Origin: Ophiosphaerella korrae
Lineage: Eukaryota > Ascomycota > Dothideomycetes > Pleosporales > Phaeosphaeriaceae
DNA length: 15,364 nt
Assembly (NCBI GenBank): GCA_028456385.1
Contig: JALNQF010000735.1
Coordinates: 1 to 15,364 of the forward strand
Direction of reading: 5' to 3'
Shown here: in pieces, positions 1 to 10,900 of the stretch
Layout: each line of letters starts with the position of its first letter
Numbering within the stretch: the stretch's first letter is position 1
Notes under the pieces: generated by a model
Seen by the model: only the letters and a program-made list of their open reading frames with translations
What the model was told of the DNA's origin: nothing
The model's database searches: none
Program-made: the position numbers and the translations under genes

Positions 1-2373
1 GATAATATATATAACTAGCTCTATAAAGTAGCTTAAATCCTAGAAAGTAACTAGTAAGGCGAGCACCTAGAGTAAAATCTAGGGGGTAGAGCTCTACGTA
101 ATACTAAAAGCTAGGCTAGCTAGCTAGCTATCTTAGTAGAATAAGGAGTAGACCCTATATAAGTAGTAAGCTTAGCTAGTAAACTATATAGAATCTATAT
201 AGAGTAACTTAAGCTTAGTAGCTTTTAAACTCTAGAGTAAACACCTAAACCTAGAGGAGTTTAGTATATAGGTACTAATATTAATTATAGAAATTAATAT
301 AGTAAAGTATCTAAAAGCTCCTAGGAATTATAATTAACTAGAGAAGCGAGCGCCTTAGAGTAGCTAATAGATAAGAGTTCGACTTATTAAATAGCTACTT
401 ATTAAACTACTTCTCCTTAAGTAGCTATAGCTTCTATAGCTCTAAATAAAGTAGATACTATCTTTTATTAAGTAGCTGCATCTTATATAGCTCTAAATAA
501 TATAGTTAGAGCTTATTAGTAGTATACACGCTAGTAATAGCTAGCGCTAACGCGATTAAGCTAAAGACTCTAAAATAATAAGCTAGATAATAGCGCTAGA
601 AGCTTAAGCGCTTACTTATTATTATATAAACCTAAGTAGAGTAAATAGAGTAGTATACTAGATAAGCTACTCCTATAAGTACTAATAGACTATAACCTAA
701 ATATAGAGCTTACTGTAGTAAACGCTATAATTATAGTAGCTACTTAGCTTAAGCTATAGCTTTAGCTATAGCTACAAGCTTATCTATATTAAGATAAGCT
801 ACTACTACTACTATAGAATTAGAAGTACCTATATACGTACTTATATAGGCAGCTCTTTAAACAAGTAGCTTAGAAAGAGATTAATACGCTACTAGTAGCT
901 AGCACCTAGGAGGAGATAGAGCGCTCGTAATTAAGCAATTAGCTACTACTTCTAAAGTAGGTTTTTATATATAAACTTAACTAAGATAGCTACTTTTTTA
1001 AGTATAAAGCTTAGATTGTAGTACGCAAAGACCTCTAAATAATTAATTTAATATAATTAACTTACGCTACTACGTTAGTAGCGCGCTCGTTTCGAACCGT
1101 AATAGCAATTATAGCTAAGTTTAACCTAGAAGTAGCTTAGTATAACGTTATTAGAGCTTTCCTCTACGTATATAGAGATTATTAACTAGTAGTTATCTAT
1201 AAGCTCTTAGATAAGTTTAAAGTAGCTAGCAAGTACGTTAAGCTTAATTAAGCGCTATATAGCTTTAAAGACTTACTACTCCTCTAGTATAAAGAGCTCT
1301 TAAGAACGCTTAAATAAGCTAGTCTTATAGTCTTAAAAGAAGAGCCGTGCTTATTCTATAATAAGGAGCGTAAAATACTCCTTCTCTTCTACGTTAACAA
1401 TATATTAGTAATATATTACAAAATCTACTAATTAGAAGCTTACTAAATTATTAAAAGAATTAAACGAGCGTACAATATAGAAGATAAAGGCCTAGTAAGC
1501 TAGTTCCTAAGCGTACAAGTAATATAAAGTTAGCTAGATAAGACTATTACGCTTGTCTACAATAAGTATATTAACAAGATAGTAAAAAAGTTTAATCTCG
1601 CAAGCTCTATAAGCTTTCTAATAACTCTATTACTAGTAGAGGAGCTATAGCTAAGTAAAGGAGAGGCCTTAAAGTGTAAAATCAAGGACTACTAAGAGTA
1701 AGTAGGATCTATCTTGTACACAGCAATAATAGTGCAACTAGACGTTGTATTTATAGCTACTAAGCTCTCTTAATATCTTATAAATCTAAGCTAAAAGTAT
1801 CTCGAAGTAGTAAACTAAGTTATTGTTTACTTATATAGAACTTAGTACCTATTAGTCTAGTATAGCGAGTAGCAAGATAGTAAGTAGTAAGGCACTAAGC
1901 TACTTATATATAGAGACGCGTTGTTTACTAACAATTTAGTAACGCGCTACTTAACTTATAGCTATATTATAATACTCTTTAGTAGAGTAGTAATATAGAA
2001 GGTAGTGTAATAAGCTATAGTAACTACCTCTACTACTAAAGCTAAGCTACTTACGCTTAAGTATATAAGTAAAGAAGTAATAGTACTAAAAAGGCTCTTT
2101 TAAGAGCTTATATTAGACCTAGGAGCTACTTAGATAATCTTCTATAATAATTAGTAAATAATTAGACTTATTATAGGTAAAAATAAGAGAGTAACAACGC
2201 GCTTACGTTACGTAGATATATAGAATATATAGCTAAGATAAGAGTACGCTAGAGGCTTATTTTAAGTCTCTTATATACTAACAAGCAAGATACTAGTAGA
2301 TAGCCTAACTAAGTACTTCCTAGAGTAGTAATTTAAGAGATTTAAAGCTTACCTTAACTTTAAAGATATATAA
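1..2373 (+). mobile_element. Ty1/copia retrotransposon, 3' part, RIP-degraded, cut by window edge
   Basis: This is the downstream portion of a copia-type LTR retrotransposon on the plus strand. It is recognised from the domain order reverse transcriptase then RNase H at the C-terminus, which is the copia arrangement (integrase lies upstream of RT). Gag, protease and most of integrase would lie left of base 1. I could not place the 3' LTR with confidence. The 133 bases after the Pol stop (2374-2506) are AT-rich and may hold a polypurine tract and LTR remnant, but no second LTR copy is present for comparison. TG is nearly absent, and what remains is mostly CA on the coding strand. Confidence 0.85.
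1..2373 (+). pseudogene. Copia Pol polyprotein remnant (linker, RT, RNase H)
   Basis: One reading frame (first base of codons at 1, 4, 7...) carries all recognisable motifs over 791 codons, with many TAA/TAG stops but no frameshift that I can detect. At about 850-1060 the frame reads like the start of copia RT (VFIYKLN, then YKA-IVVRKDL). At 1060-1150 comes TYATTLVARSFRTVIAI. At 1240-1290 KLN-ALYSF precedes the polymerase motif. The catalytic box at 1390-1401 reads YVNN where the family has YVDD. WFLG/VQVI-like residues follow near 1500, and VGSILYTAIIV lies at 1705-1740. RNase H starts with RDALFTNN (Asp codon at 1915) and continues to STTKAKLL, where the family has a catalytic Glu but Lys (2038-2040) is read here. 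The end, LTKYFLE then FKRFKAYLNFKD, is typical of the Pol C-terminus, and the stop is at 2371-2373. Bases 1-840 are weakly recognisable linker after integrase (SKLYRIYIE near 175-207). The enzyme would reverse-transcribe element RNA in cytoplasmic particles; this copy cannot. Confidence 0.85.
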
Positions 2374-2506
2374 GCTAAGCTTAAGTTATAAGAATTATAA
2401 AAGTAGAGTATAGAGTATATAAAGAAGTCTTTAAATTAGAGTGCTAAAGTATAGTACTAAAACATAGAGCTAAAGCTTAGAGCTAAGCTTAAAATAGAGT
2501 ATCTAT
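2374..2506. other. Short spacer between two convergent degraded frames
   Basis: This stretch separates the end of the plus-strand copia Pol from the end of the minus-strand unidentified frame. It is purine-rich (repeated agagta and aaagta words). Both frames could be read a little further if their stops are RIP products, so the true ends are uncertain. It may include the copia 3' untranslated region and part of its LTR. I see no target duplication or terminal repeat that proves this. Confidence 0.4.
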
Positions 2507-3213
2507 TTAAAACATAAAATTAATAAACTTACTAAGAAGCGCCTTTATACGTAAATAACGCGTAAAAGCCTCCTTAGCTTAAGCGTCCCTAGCTAGTAAA
2601 GTAGTAACTACTCCTATTATAATAGTAGCCTTAGTAAGCGTAGTAGTAGTAAGATCGTAGGTAGAAGTAAGAGTAGTAGTAGTAGTAGGCGTAGGTATAA
2701 GCGTAGGCTAAAGTAAAGGTAGAGGTAAGAGTAGTAGAAAAGTCTAAGGACCTAGAGTCTCTTCTATAACCTTACTAAGTAGTACATAGAAAGTCTTTTA
2801 GAGAGCCTTAAGCTCTCTCTCTAGAGCCTTATAGGCTTAGGTAGTAATAAGGGTAATAGTAGCGTAGTAAGCGATCTTAAGGCTATAATACAAGTTAGTT
2901 AACTAATATTAGATAAAGAGCTAGAGTAGCTCTTAAAGTAGTAAATTAAAGAGCTAGAGTAAAATTTTTAAATTAACTTATATAGGAACGTAGCCGTAGC
3001 TACTAGTAGTATAGCGTATATAATACTAAACCTCCTCTCTAAGAGAGTTATAGTAGCTCCTATTAGAGTAGCCTACTAACGCGCTATAAGCGTAGTAGAG
3101 GTAGGGCTCCTTATAAAGAGTACCTATAACTTTCTTAAGAGAAGAAGTATAAGAAAGTAGAAGTAAGAGCGTTTATAGTACTAGAGTCTTTTTAGTATAC
3201 TTTTTTTTCTTCT

Positions 3214-3273
<60 letters not shown>

Positions 3274-5390
3274 CAGCTTTAGAGGTAGTATAGGAGCAAG
3301 ATATATAAGCGTAAGTAGCTTTCTTAGCTTTACTCTACAAGAACAAGTTAGTATAATAATTGCTAATATAAAAAGTAAGCTTTAAAAGCTTTAAAAATAG
3401 TAACTTACGATAGCTATAATAATAGTTACTAAAGAGTTTACGAGGCTAAGAAAACTCTAAATATACTACGCGTAGCGTATAAGTACTTAGCACCTATATA
3501 TAAGCCTAAAATAAATAGAATCGTAAGTAAAGTTGTTTTTAACTAAGTTTAGATAACTACTACAATACTTATTAAATAGCTCTACTACGCAGCTTACCTA
3601 GAGAGTATATTGCAAGTTAGAGCTCTACTCTATATAATTTAAGTAAGCTTATAGTAGTAAGTAAGCTATATAAGCTATTTAAGCTACTCTACTATATATA
3701 AGTAGCCTAGCTTAGATAGCTCTTTAATTAATAATTATCTCCTACTTATTCCTAAGCTCGTATCTTATAATAGTAACTAAATACTTTAAAAGCTTTAGCT
3801 TAGAATAGATAAGAGCCTTTTAGCTATAAAGTATATTATTCTTTAATAATATTATAGGCCTTATATAAGCTAAGACTACCTAAGTATAGAGTATTTAAAG
3901 GCTTTGTATTTACTATAATAGATCTAGCTTACGTACTTACTTATAGGTACGTAGTAATTCTTACTAATTATAGCAATTTACTATAATAATTAAATAACCT
4001 TATAGCTTAATCTAGGTTATATTACTATTTCCTAAGTAGAGTAGAGCCTATTTACCCTTAAATATAGTATTTAGATCTTAGGTCTAGCTAAAAGTACTCC
4101 TTGTCTAAATATTCTTCTTACTAGCGTTAGTAGAAGTTAGTAGTAAACGCGTTACGTATAGTTTTAAATAGTACCTTAGATATACTAGAAGGTTTTATAC
4201 TATATCTAGATACAATAAGCTTAGGTTTAGTAAACGCGTCTAGTAGTAGAAGAGTATCTAATACCTTATCTACTAGTAAGAGAATTATATCCTATAATTA
4301 AGTAAGTATATAATATAGTATAGTTACTATAGTATTAAGGTAGTTTATATAGCTTTTTATAGAGAACTTATTTTTTATTTTTAATTTTATCTAGATTTCT
4401 TTAAATAATACTAAGTAGTAATATTTTAATCTATCCCTATATATATAGGCTAGCGCTAGTACTATAATATAGTCTATCTATAAAGCTATAGTGTAATTAT
4501 CTAGATACTAGGATATAGAGCTTACCTAATTACTATATTTATTTATATAGTAAAGTAGTTTATAACTAAAGAAAATATATATTCTCTAGGGTTTAATAGA
4601 ATACAATAGTATATATTTATCTTTAGTAAAGTTAATCTTAGGGAATTTAACATAAGGGTTTTATTACTAGGAGTAGACGTATAGTAGATAAAACAACTAG
4701 TTAATATCTTTATAGGATACGCCTAGGCTTATTACTAGAAATATAATACTATTAATATTAAACTTATATACAAGGATATAGGGTTTAGGTATATTATTTA
4801 AGTACTTAGCTTACAACGCGTTAAAGTCTAATATTAGAGGGTTTTCTATATTAGACGCGTCTAGGCTATAACTAGTTAGGAGTAAACGCTAGTTTAGCTA
4901 AACGTATAATATATTATCTATACTTATAAGTGTAGAGTATAATATAAGTACTTTTTTCTTTTAGTAGTAAATACTAGACCTTTTTATTACACCCTATATT
5001 ATATATATAATATTATTAAGTATTTATTTTAGTCTTACTTATATATTATTGTATTTATATTTTCTTACTAGTAAGGTAATAATAGCGTTAATAGCGTATT
5101 ATTAGTATATAGTAATATTATTATCTACTAGTATTATATTATTATAGACTAGAGTACTATTACTAAAGAAGAGTATTAGTAAAGCTAGCGTATTACGTAA
5201 GGTTAGTAGCGCTAGTTTAGCTAGAAGTAAACTTAAAGATTCTATAGTTTATTAAGTAGATATACTTACTACTTATAAGCTTATAAACGTTATAAAAAAG
5301 CCTTTTTCTAAACGCGTAAATATAAATAGTATATAAGCGTTATAACTAATCTACTCTAAATTAGATAATATATATACTTATATAGATAAA
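2507..5390 (-). pseudogene. Unidentified large protein, C-terminal part, RIP-degraded and split by a gypsy insertion
   Basis: On the minus strand a single frame (codon first bases at positions of remainder 1 modulo 3) can be followed from about 5220 down to a TAA at 2507-2509, roughly 900 codons. Only TAA/TAG stops break it, and hydrophobic and charged stretches alternate as in a real protein. Landmarks include LDASNIENPLILDFNAL (about 4870-4820), SLGVSYKDIN (about 4730-4700), NPYVKFPKINFTKD (about 4660-4625) and DRLKYYYLVLFKEI (about 4436-4395). A Thr/Pro/Lys-rich region lies at about 3280-3190 and 2700-2600, and the end reads ARDA-AKEAFTRYLRIKALL (about 2595-2535). Between 5220 and 5390 the best frame shifts by one (KYIYYLI, then KKAFL), and that frame continues in phase beyond the gypsy element at 12437. 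I recognise no catalytic motif and no family. Density of RIP changes says it was multicopy. It might be a transposon-borne or subtelomeric gene, but that is a guess. Confidence 0.5.
3214..3276 (+). repeat. (TAG)20 microsatellite ending in one CAG
   Basis: Twenty perfect TAG triplets occupy 3214-3273, followed by a single CAG at 3274-3276. TAG is what CAG becomes when its C in the CA context is deaminated, so the surviving CAG suggests an original (CAG)n run converted by RIP. On the minus strand, in the frame of the unidentified protein, the tract reads poly-Thr (ACT) and begins Ala-Ala (GCT GCT), so the original would have coded poly-Ala. Replication slippage after conversion is an alternative for its perfection. 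Confidence 0.9.
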
Positions 5391-5395
5391 ACTAT
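5391..5395. repeat. Target site duplication, left copy (ACTAT)
   Basis: The five bases immediately left of the gypsy element are ACTAT. The same five bases follow the other LTR directly at 12432-12436. Five base pairs is the usual duplication length for Ty3/gypsy integrases. The exact match fixes both outer ends of the element and shows that it is still at its original insertion site. Confidence 0.9.
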
Positions 5396-5826
5396 TATAA
5401 TAGGCCTCTTATTGTTAACTATAGGTACCTGTCTTAGAAAGGTTAGTAGATTGTAAAGTAATAACAAAAGTTCGTGTAAGGATCTATAATAACTATAAAT
5501 AATAGAAGATGTTTTACAACTATCTTGTATTAGCGTTCTATAGTTAAAGGATTAAATTACTAATACTATCCTAATAATGCGCTTTGCTACTAACTATATA
5601 CTTGTCCTAATCTATTAATCTATTACTACTAAGAACAATAGATCGTAGATTACCTTAATCTATAATCTGTTAACGCTAAGAGTCTATAGATTATAGATTA
5701 CCCTAGGTGTCCTAATTATGTATAGTTTCCTAATTATATTTATATTCTTTGTATTTATAAGAGCTCGATCCTTTAGTTGTAGAGCTAATTAGTTCTATCT
5801 ATATTTCCCTTGTTACTATTGTAACA
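5396..5826 (-). repeat. Gypsy LTR, 3' copy in element sense (431 bp)
   Basis: This is the same length as the LTR at 12001-12431 and aligns with it without gaps. By hand I count about 35 differences, all transitions. In about 29 of them this copy has A or T where the other has G or C, so this is the more mutated LTR. Its outer end reads TATAAT where the partner has TGTAAC, and the inner end is GTAACA. The canonical TG...CA termini, with near-inverted TGTAACG/CGTAACA ends, are therefore visible in the partner copy and eroded here. An inverted repeat lies at 5657-5668 and 5688-5699. Confidence 0.95.
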
Positions 5827-5830
5827 CTAT

Positions 5831-5840
5831 CTCCTCCTCT
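5831..5840 (-). other. Polypurine tract next to the 3' LTR
   Basis: On the element strand the bases just before the LTR read AGAGGAGGAG followed by ATAG, then the LTR begins TGTTAC. A purine run at this position primes plus-strand DNA synthesis in LTR retrotransposons. Its place next to 5826 independently supports the minus orientation and the LTR boundary. Confidence 0.8.
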
Positions 5841-5841
5841 A

Positions 5842-6529
5842 GGCGGGTCCTCGTTTATCTATCCTAGAGCTAAGGTTATTAACCCGCTTTCTTTGTTGAT
5901 TTCTAGTTCCTTATTACTCCCTATAGTTACCTCTTCTACACGTCGTCGATATCTTCTTACTAATCGCGTATTGCGCAATAGTGTCGAAATATTTCCTTGT
6001 TCTCGTTACGCCTCCTTTAAGTTAAATCCTAAGTACTCTCTTTGTATAGTTTCTACAAATAATAGTAGGGCTTACAAGGCGTGTATTTGTGCAAACGTTT
6101 GTAGTTCCTATAACGTGTTTAGTATCTCTCTTGTAGAGTGTATATTTATTATACTTATTCTTGTATCTAGGCTTAATAATAATAGGGAGAGCTGTTAACT
6201 AGGCTTAAGAGAAATTACTGTCTTAAATTATAGAGGCTAAAGCTAAGCGTAAGTAGATCTAGGAGCTTGCGTAGAGTAAGCTAGTAGAAAACTAAGCTCG
6301 CCTTTCCTGTCTTTGTAAGATAAAGGCGCTAAATAATAAGAAATTAGCCGCGTAGTCGGCAGCTCTAGAAGCTAAGCTAGACTTAGATAAGGTATTTGGT
6401 GTTACTATAGTAGGTCCTGCGTTAGGCGCTCCTATCGCCTCTCTATCTAGCGATAGTAATATTAGTTCTCTTAGTTTACCGCTAGGCGTTCTAGAGGGTT
6501 TTAACTTTAGAAGTCCTCTAGTTTCTTAG
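5842..6529 (+). pseudogene. Antisense ORF in the gypsy element: Cys-rich segment plus charged helical region, unidentified
   Basis: A plus-strand coding-like region lies between the chromodomain and the LTR, antisense to the element. First part: an uninterrupted frame from about 5845 to the stop at 6196-6198. It includes RRRYLLTNRVLRNSVEIF, then a Cys-rich stretch reading KACICANVCSSYNVF (about 6076-6120) and RLNNNRES near the end. Second part, one frame over: from about 6203 to the stop at 6527-6529, EAKAKRK, SKLVEN-ARL, then AALEAKLDLDKVFGVTIVGPA and GAPIASLSSDSNISSLSL. The amphipathic Lys/Glu/Leu/Ala content suggests a coiled coil. A one-base shift or an intron near 6165-6205 would join them. 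There is no ATG at the front of the open stretch, so its start is unknown. It overlaps the end of Pol by about 20 bases. A Cys cluster plus coiled coil suggests a small DNA- or protein-binding factor, but I cannot name a family. Confidence 0.6.
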
Positions 6530-9500
6530 AGTAGTTAAGGTTGTCCTCTAGTTTCTATATTTCTTCTTATAGTTGTCCTTTTTTGTCTATACCTATCTAT
6601 TTTACTATGTAGTAGTTCCTGCTATTATAGAACTAGTGTGCTAAGATTTCTTTAACTTCCTATTCTTCTTATTCTCTATACGTGTCTACTTTGTACACTA
6701 GTAGTTCTACGTTTTGTAGTACTATCTCGAGCAGTACTACGTAGAAGGTTAGGTGTATCTTTATTTTGTTTAGTAGCTTTAATTTAAATATAACTAGCGT
6801 AACTTCTTTCTTGATTTTATATAGTCTTATCTTAACGTAGTCTAATTTTAAGCTTAGTCTCTTACTCTTAATGTTTTTCTATACTAACTATACTTTTTCT
6901 CCTTCTCTAAATTAGGGTCCTTCTTTGTACTTCTTGTTATAGTACTTAGCTATGCGATTATACAAGAATTCTGCGTCCTGTTTTAGTTAATCCTGTATAT
7001 TCTTAAGTCTATTAGCGAAGTTTTCTCCTCTTAGGGACTAAGATATCTAGTTTCTTAGTGTCTAGTATGTATTAGGCTCAAATCTATAGTTTACAAAGAA
7101 AAGCGTTACTCTTGTTGCTGTATTCTTTGCGCTATTGTATACTAGTTATGCTATAAGTAGTAGTTGTACCTAGTTGTTCTAGTTGTAACTAAGGTAGTAT
7201 CTTAGGTATTGTTCTACTATCTAATTTATGCGTTCTAATTGTCTATCTATCTATAGGTAGTATACTGTTAACATTGTATATTTAATTCCTAATTATACTA
7301 TTATTGTTCCCTATAGTTTTAATATAAATCTTACGTCTCTATCTATAATAATTTTATCTAGTAGTCCGTGTTAGCTAATTATAGTTCCTAGAACCTAGTA
7401 AGCTACAACTTCTATTCCGCTTTTTTCCTTATATAGTCTAAAGTATAAGTACTTTGTAAGTTTATCTACTATTATTAGGATTCTATTGTACTTAACTCCT
7501 AATATTAGGTCTTTAGACTTAGGTAATTTTGTAATAAAGTCTATTGTAATAATTCCCTATAGTTGTTCTAGTATCTCTATTAGTTGTAGCATTCTGTATA
7601 GTGCGTGTCTATTATATTTGTTTCTATAGTATTCTATATAGTCTTGTAGTACTTCTATTACTAGTTGTCTTGCCTTTAGGATGTAATAGTCCCTTAAGAG
7701 TCTATCTAATATCTTGTCGATACCTTAGTATCTATGTACTAGTAATTTGTAGAATTACTATATAAATTCTCTTTAGATCTTTTTTAGAATGTATGTTCTT
7801 CTATAGGCTTATACTAGTCCTTCTTAAGTTTCTAGTTTTTCTATTTCTTTAGATGCTTCTTGCGTTATTTTCTAAATCTATTCGTCTAGCTTACTACTCG
7901 TTCTTTTAAGTATTACAGCTATTTTAGGTATATTTAGGACTAAATATCCTTTTTTGTTCTTAATTAGAACTATACTAGTAGCGCTTACTTCTTCTTGTAA
8001 GTCTAGTCTTCTACTAAGGGCGTCTACAAATTAGTTGTCTTTCCCTTTTATGTGTATTATTTCTATATTAAATATTAATAGAAACTCCTACTATCTTGTA
8101 TAGCGTTATAATAGTTCTTTGTTTATTATAAATCTTATAAGGTTCTTATAGTCTATATAGACCTTTATCTAGTATTTTACTCTTTGTAAATATACTCTCT
8201 ATTGCTTAAATGCTTTGTATATTACTAGCATCTCTTTATCGTAGATTAGATAGTTAAGCTCTGCTAGCTTTATTTTCTTAGAAAAGTATTTAACTAAATA
8301 CTCCTTGTTAGTTTCTAGATCTTCTTGTATTAGTGCTATTCTATAGACTAAGTTGGACGCGTCTGTCTTTACTACTACTAGTAGGTCTAGGTTGTACATT
8401 CTAATAACTAGGTTTTCTATAAACTTTCTTTTAATTTTCTTAAATACTTTATTATATTCTCTCGTCTACTTAAATAGCGTGTCTTTTTTTATAAGTCTAG
8501 TTATTAGTTCTATATCTTCTAACTATCCTATTATTAACTTTCTATAAAAGTTAGCTAACCTATAAAATTGTTGTACCTCTTTTAGGTTTTTTAGTATTAG
8601 CTATTCGTTAATTAATCTAATCTTCTCTAGGTCGATCTTGATTTTTCCTAGTTTAATAATAAATCCAAGGAAGTCTATTTCCTTTGTGTAAAATTCGCAT
8701 TTTTTTATTTTTAGGAATAGTTTGTTTTCTACTAGTTTCTCTAGTACTTTGTATACGTGTTATACGTGTTCTTCCTCTATTTCTAAAAATATAAAGATGT
8801 TATCTAGGTATATAAATATAAATACGTCTAAGTACTCTCTTAGTACTATATTAATCCTTTCTTAGAATGCTACTAGTGCGTTTATTAAGCTAAACAGCAT
8901 AACTAGATATTTGTATAGTCTATACTATATTCTAAACGCTATCTTCTATTTATCTCCTTTTTTAATTCTAATCTAGTAGTACGCGTTCTAAATATCTAGT
9001 TTTATAAAGATTCTTGCTCTTCGTAATCTATTTTGTATTTTGTCTATTTGTAGTAATAGGTATTAGTTCTTGTTTATAATTGCGTTAGTTTTCCTAAAAT
9101 CTACGCAAGGTCTCTTATCACTTGTTCCTTTTTTATCTACAAATATAAGTCCGTGCGCTACTAAGGATTTAGATTCCCTTATCTATCCCTTTTTTATTAC
9201 TTTCTAGATAAATGTTCGTTTGATTTTAGATTCTTCTTCTATTTTCTAGTAGACTAGGCTCTATCCTACGTCTTTGCCTTCTACTAGTTCTATCGCTAGG
9301 TCCTATAGTTAATGTTCTAGAAAGTAATCTTTAGGTTCTATAAGTTATTTTTCCTATTTCTTGTACTCTTTAGGGAATTCTCCTTTATAAGTGCTTATGT
9401 TAGCTTTTAACGTGTCTATTCTATAGTAGTTAATTTTTCCTATTCTCTAATCAATCTGTAGGTTAGTTATTTGTAACTATAGTATTCCTAGTATTATATC

Positions 9501-10900
9501 TTGTTCGTTATCAATTGTCGTTATATCTATAACTATATTCTTAATTGTTATTCCTTCTAGTTTCAATGTAGAGAGAACTGTTTCGAATCTAATAGGTTCT
9601 TGGAATAGTTTTCCTTTAATCGTACTTAATTATTAAGGATATTTCTTTGTTATATACCTTATTCCTTGTGTTTCTACAAACTTCTTTAATATAAAGTTTC
9701 TTGTAGCTCTACTATTAATTATTAATCGTACTTTTCTTTTCTAGTAAGTACTTGTTTTTGTAATATATAGGCCTCCTACGCCTTTTAGCTATTTTTGCTT
9801 AGGCTTCTTTACAAACTATCTATCTTTCTTAGGCTATAGGCCTACTTTAAGCTTATATTCTTCGTGTTTTAGGTATTTGTCGTATATACACTTGTACTAT
9901 AGTCCTCCTTAGACGCATTTTTTAGATAGTTTTAGACTAGGTCTTACTACTACGTATCTATCTTCTAGGATTATTTCCTATCCTTAGATATCTTCTACTA
10001 AGATTACTCTTGTATAGTTATAGCCTCTTCTCTATGTAGGCTATATATTGTTATTTACTTTAGAGTTTCTATATATAATACAATTCTTATCTAGGTATAA
10101 TATCTATAATGCTTTAAAGTGTGCTAGATGTTTTAGATCTATTAGTTTATTATCCCCTTCCTAGTACTTATCTCTTCTAGGTGTATCTATTGTTAGGATA
10201 TAGTACACTACTAGTACTCTTAGTATATAGGCTTTATTAATCTATCGTGTTTTTCTTACAAGGTACTACTATTCTTTTTGTATAGGTATTCTTCCTACTA
10301 CAACTATATATTACTTTATCTATTCTTAAAATAGTATAAACTTTATTTCCTTAGGATTGCGTTCTTTCTAGTCTTTGTACGCTTCCTCTATACTTATAAC
10401 TATTAAGTATGTTTAAACAAATCTCTATTCTTTGTCTCGTTCTTCTATATCTATTGTTGTGCAGCTGTCGTAGCTATGTATATCTAGCTAGGTATATTCT
10501 ATGCCTCTTATACTAACTTGTCTTTTACTTTCTTGTAGTTCTTTAGAGGAAGCTATAGTAGTCTCTTTATCTAGTGCTTGTTCTTTAGCCTAGATCGATA
10601 GGGTCTAGGGTTCTTCCCCTTCTAAATCTTCTATTAGTAGGTCTATTATATAGGCTGTCTCTTCTAGCTATGCTTTTATTCTACTTTCTTTTATTATAGC
10701 TACTCTATATCTCTATTTCTATAGGAACTATACTACTCCCTATTTACTAGAAAGATATATATAGTAGTTATCGTTATAATAAAAGGTCTAATAGAGTATT
10801 ACATGTTGTGCTTCTTTGCTCCTTGCTACCTTCTCTTAAGGTTTAGCTTGTGCTTTTAGTGCTTCTTTCTTATTCTTAGTTATTTTTAACTAAGTTTCTT
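6507..10900 (-). pseudogene. Gypsy Pol: protease, reverse transcriptase, RNase H, integrase, chromodomain
   Basis: This continues the Gag frame without a shift (codon first bases at remainder 2 modulo 3) down to TAA 6507-6509. Protease: IINSRATRNFI at about 9722-9690, where NSR stands at the usual catalytic Asp-Ser-Gly (9708-9716). RT: DKRPCVDFRKTNAI at about 9119-9078, LREYLDVFIFIYLDN with the active-site box YLDN at 8799-8810 (family YLDD), and FLGFIIKLGKIKI downstream. RNase H starts at KTDASN (about 8366). Its connection end reads FVDALSRRLDL (about 8030-7998). Integrase: HRY-GIDK at about 7736, with Tyr at both expected zinc Cys positions (YIEY, about 7638-7627). The catalytic triad is preserved: Asp 7539-7541, Asp 7341-7343, Glu 7233-7235, with exactly 35 residues between the last two. 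Chromodomain: EVKEIL (from 6659) through NYYIVKWIGID to KLEDN near 6540. Substituted residues and many TAA/TAG codons make it dead. Confidence 0.93.
8040..8399 (-). other. RNase H domain within gypsy Pol, with a 66-codon stretch free of stops
   Basis: From 8399 to 8199 the Pol frame has no stop. It reads MYNLDLLVVVKTDASN, then IALIQEDLETNKEYLVKYFSK, then LAELNYLIYDKEMLVIYKAFK. This is the Ty3/gypsy RNase H layout: Asp in TDAS, a Y(F/Y)S(K/R) strand, the Glu-containing AE-NY segment and the YDKE-L-I helix. In the family this domain removes the RNA strand during reverse transcription. The open stretch is a chance survival within the degraded frame, not a separate small gene, and its first Met is internal. 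Confidence 0.85.

Noticed and set aside
2400..2520. Copia 3' LTR
   Set aside because: TGCTAAAG near 2441 could be an LTR start, but there is no second copy, no clear CA end and no target duplication in the window.
3190..3300. CRISPR-like array
   Set aside because: The regular pattern is a simple trinucleotide repeat without spacers, in a eukaryotic setting.
2507..5390. Starship captain (DUF3435 tyrosine recombinase), Crypton, RecQ-like telomere helicase, or a second copia Pol
   Set aside because: I considered each for the long minus-strand frame but found none of the expected motifs (recombinase R-H-R-Y, helicase DExH, YVDD or integrase signatures).
5893..5895. A TTG as the start of the antisense ORF
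   Set aside because: Fungal nuclear genes do not normally start at TTG and the frame is open further upstream, so the true start was left unassigned.
8353..8547. A 64-codon plus-strand open frame over the gypsy Pol
   Set aside because: It lies antisense to well-recognised RNase H/RT coding sequence, has a Ser/Ile/Leu-rich composition expected of a reverse complement, and shows no motif.
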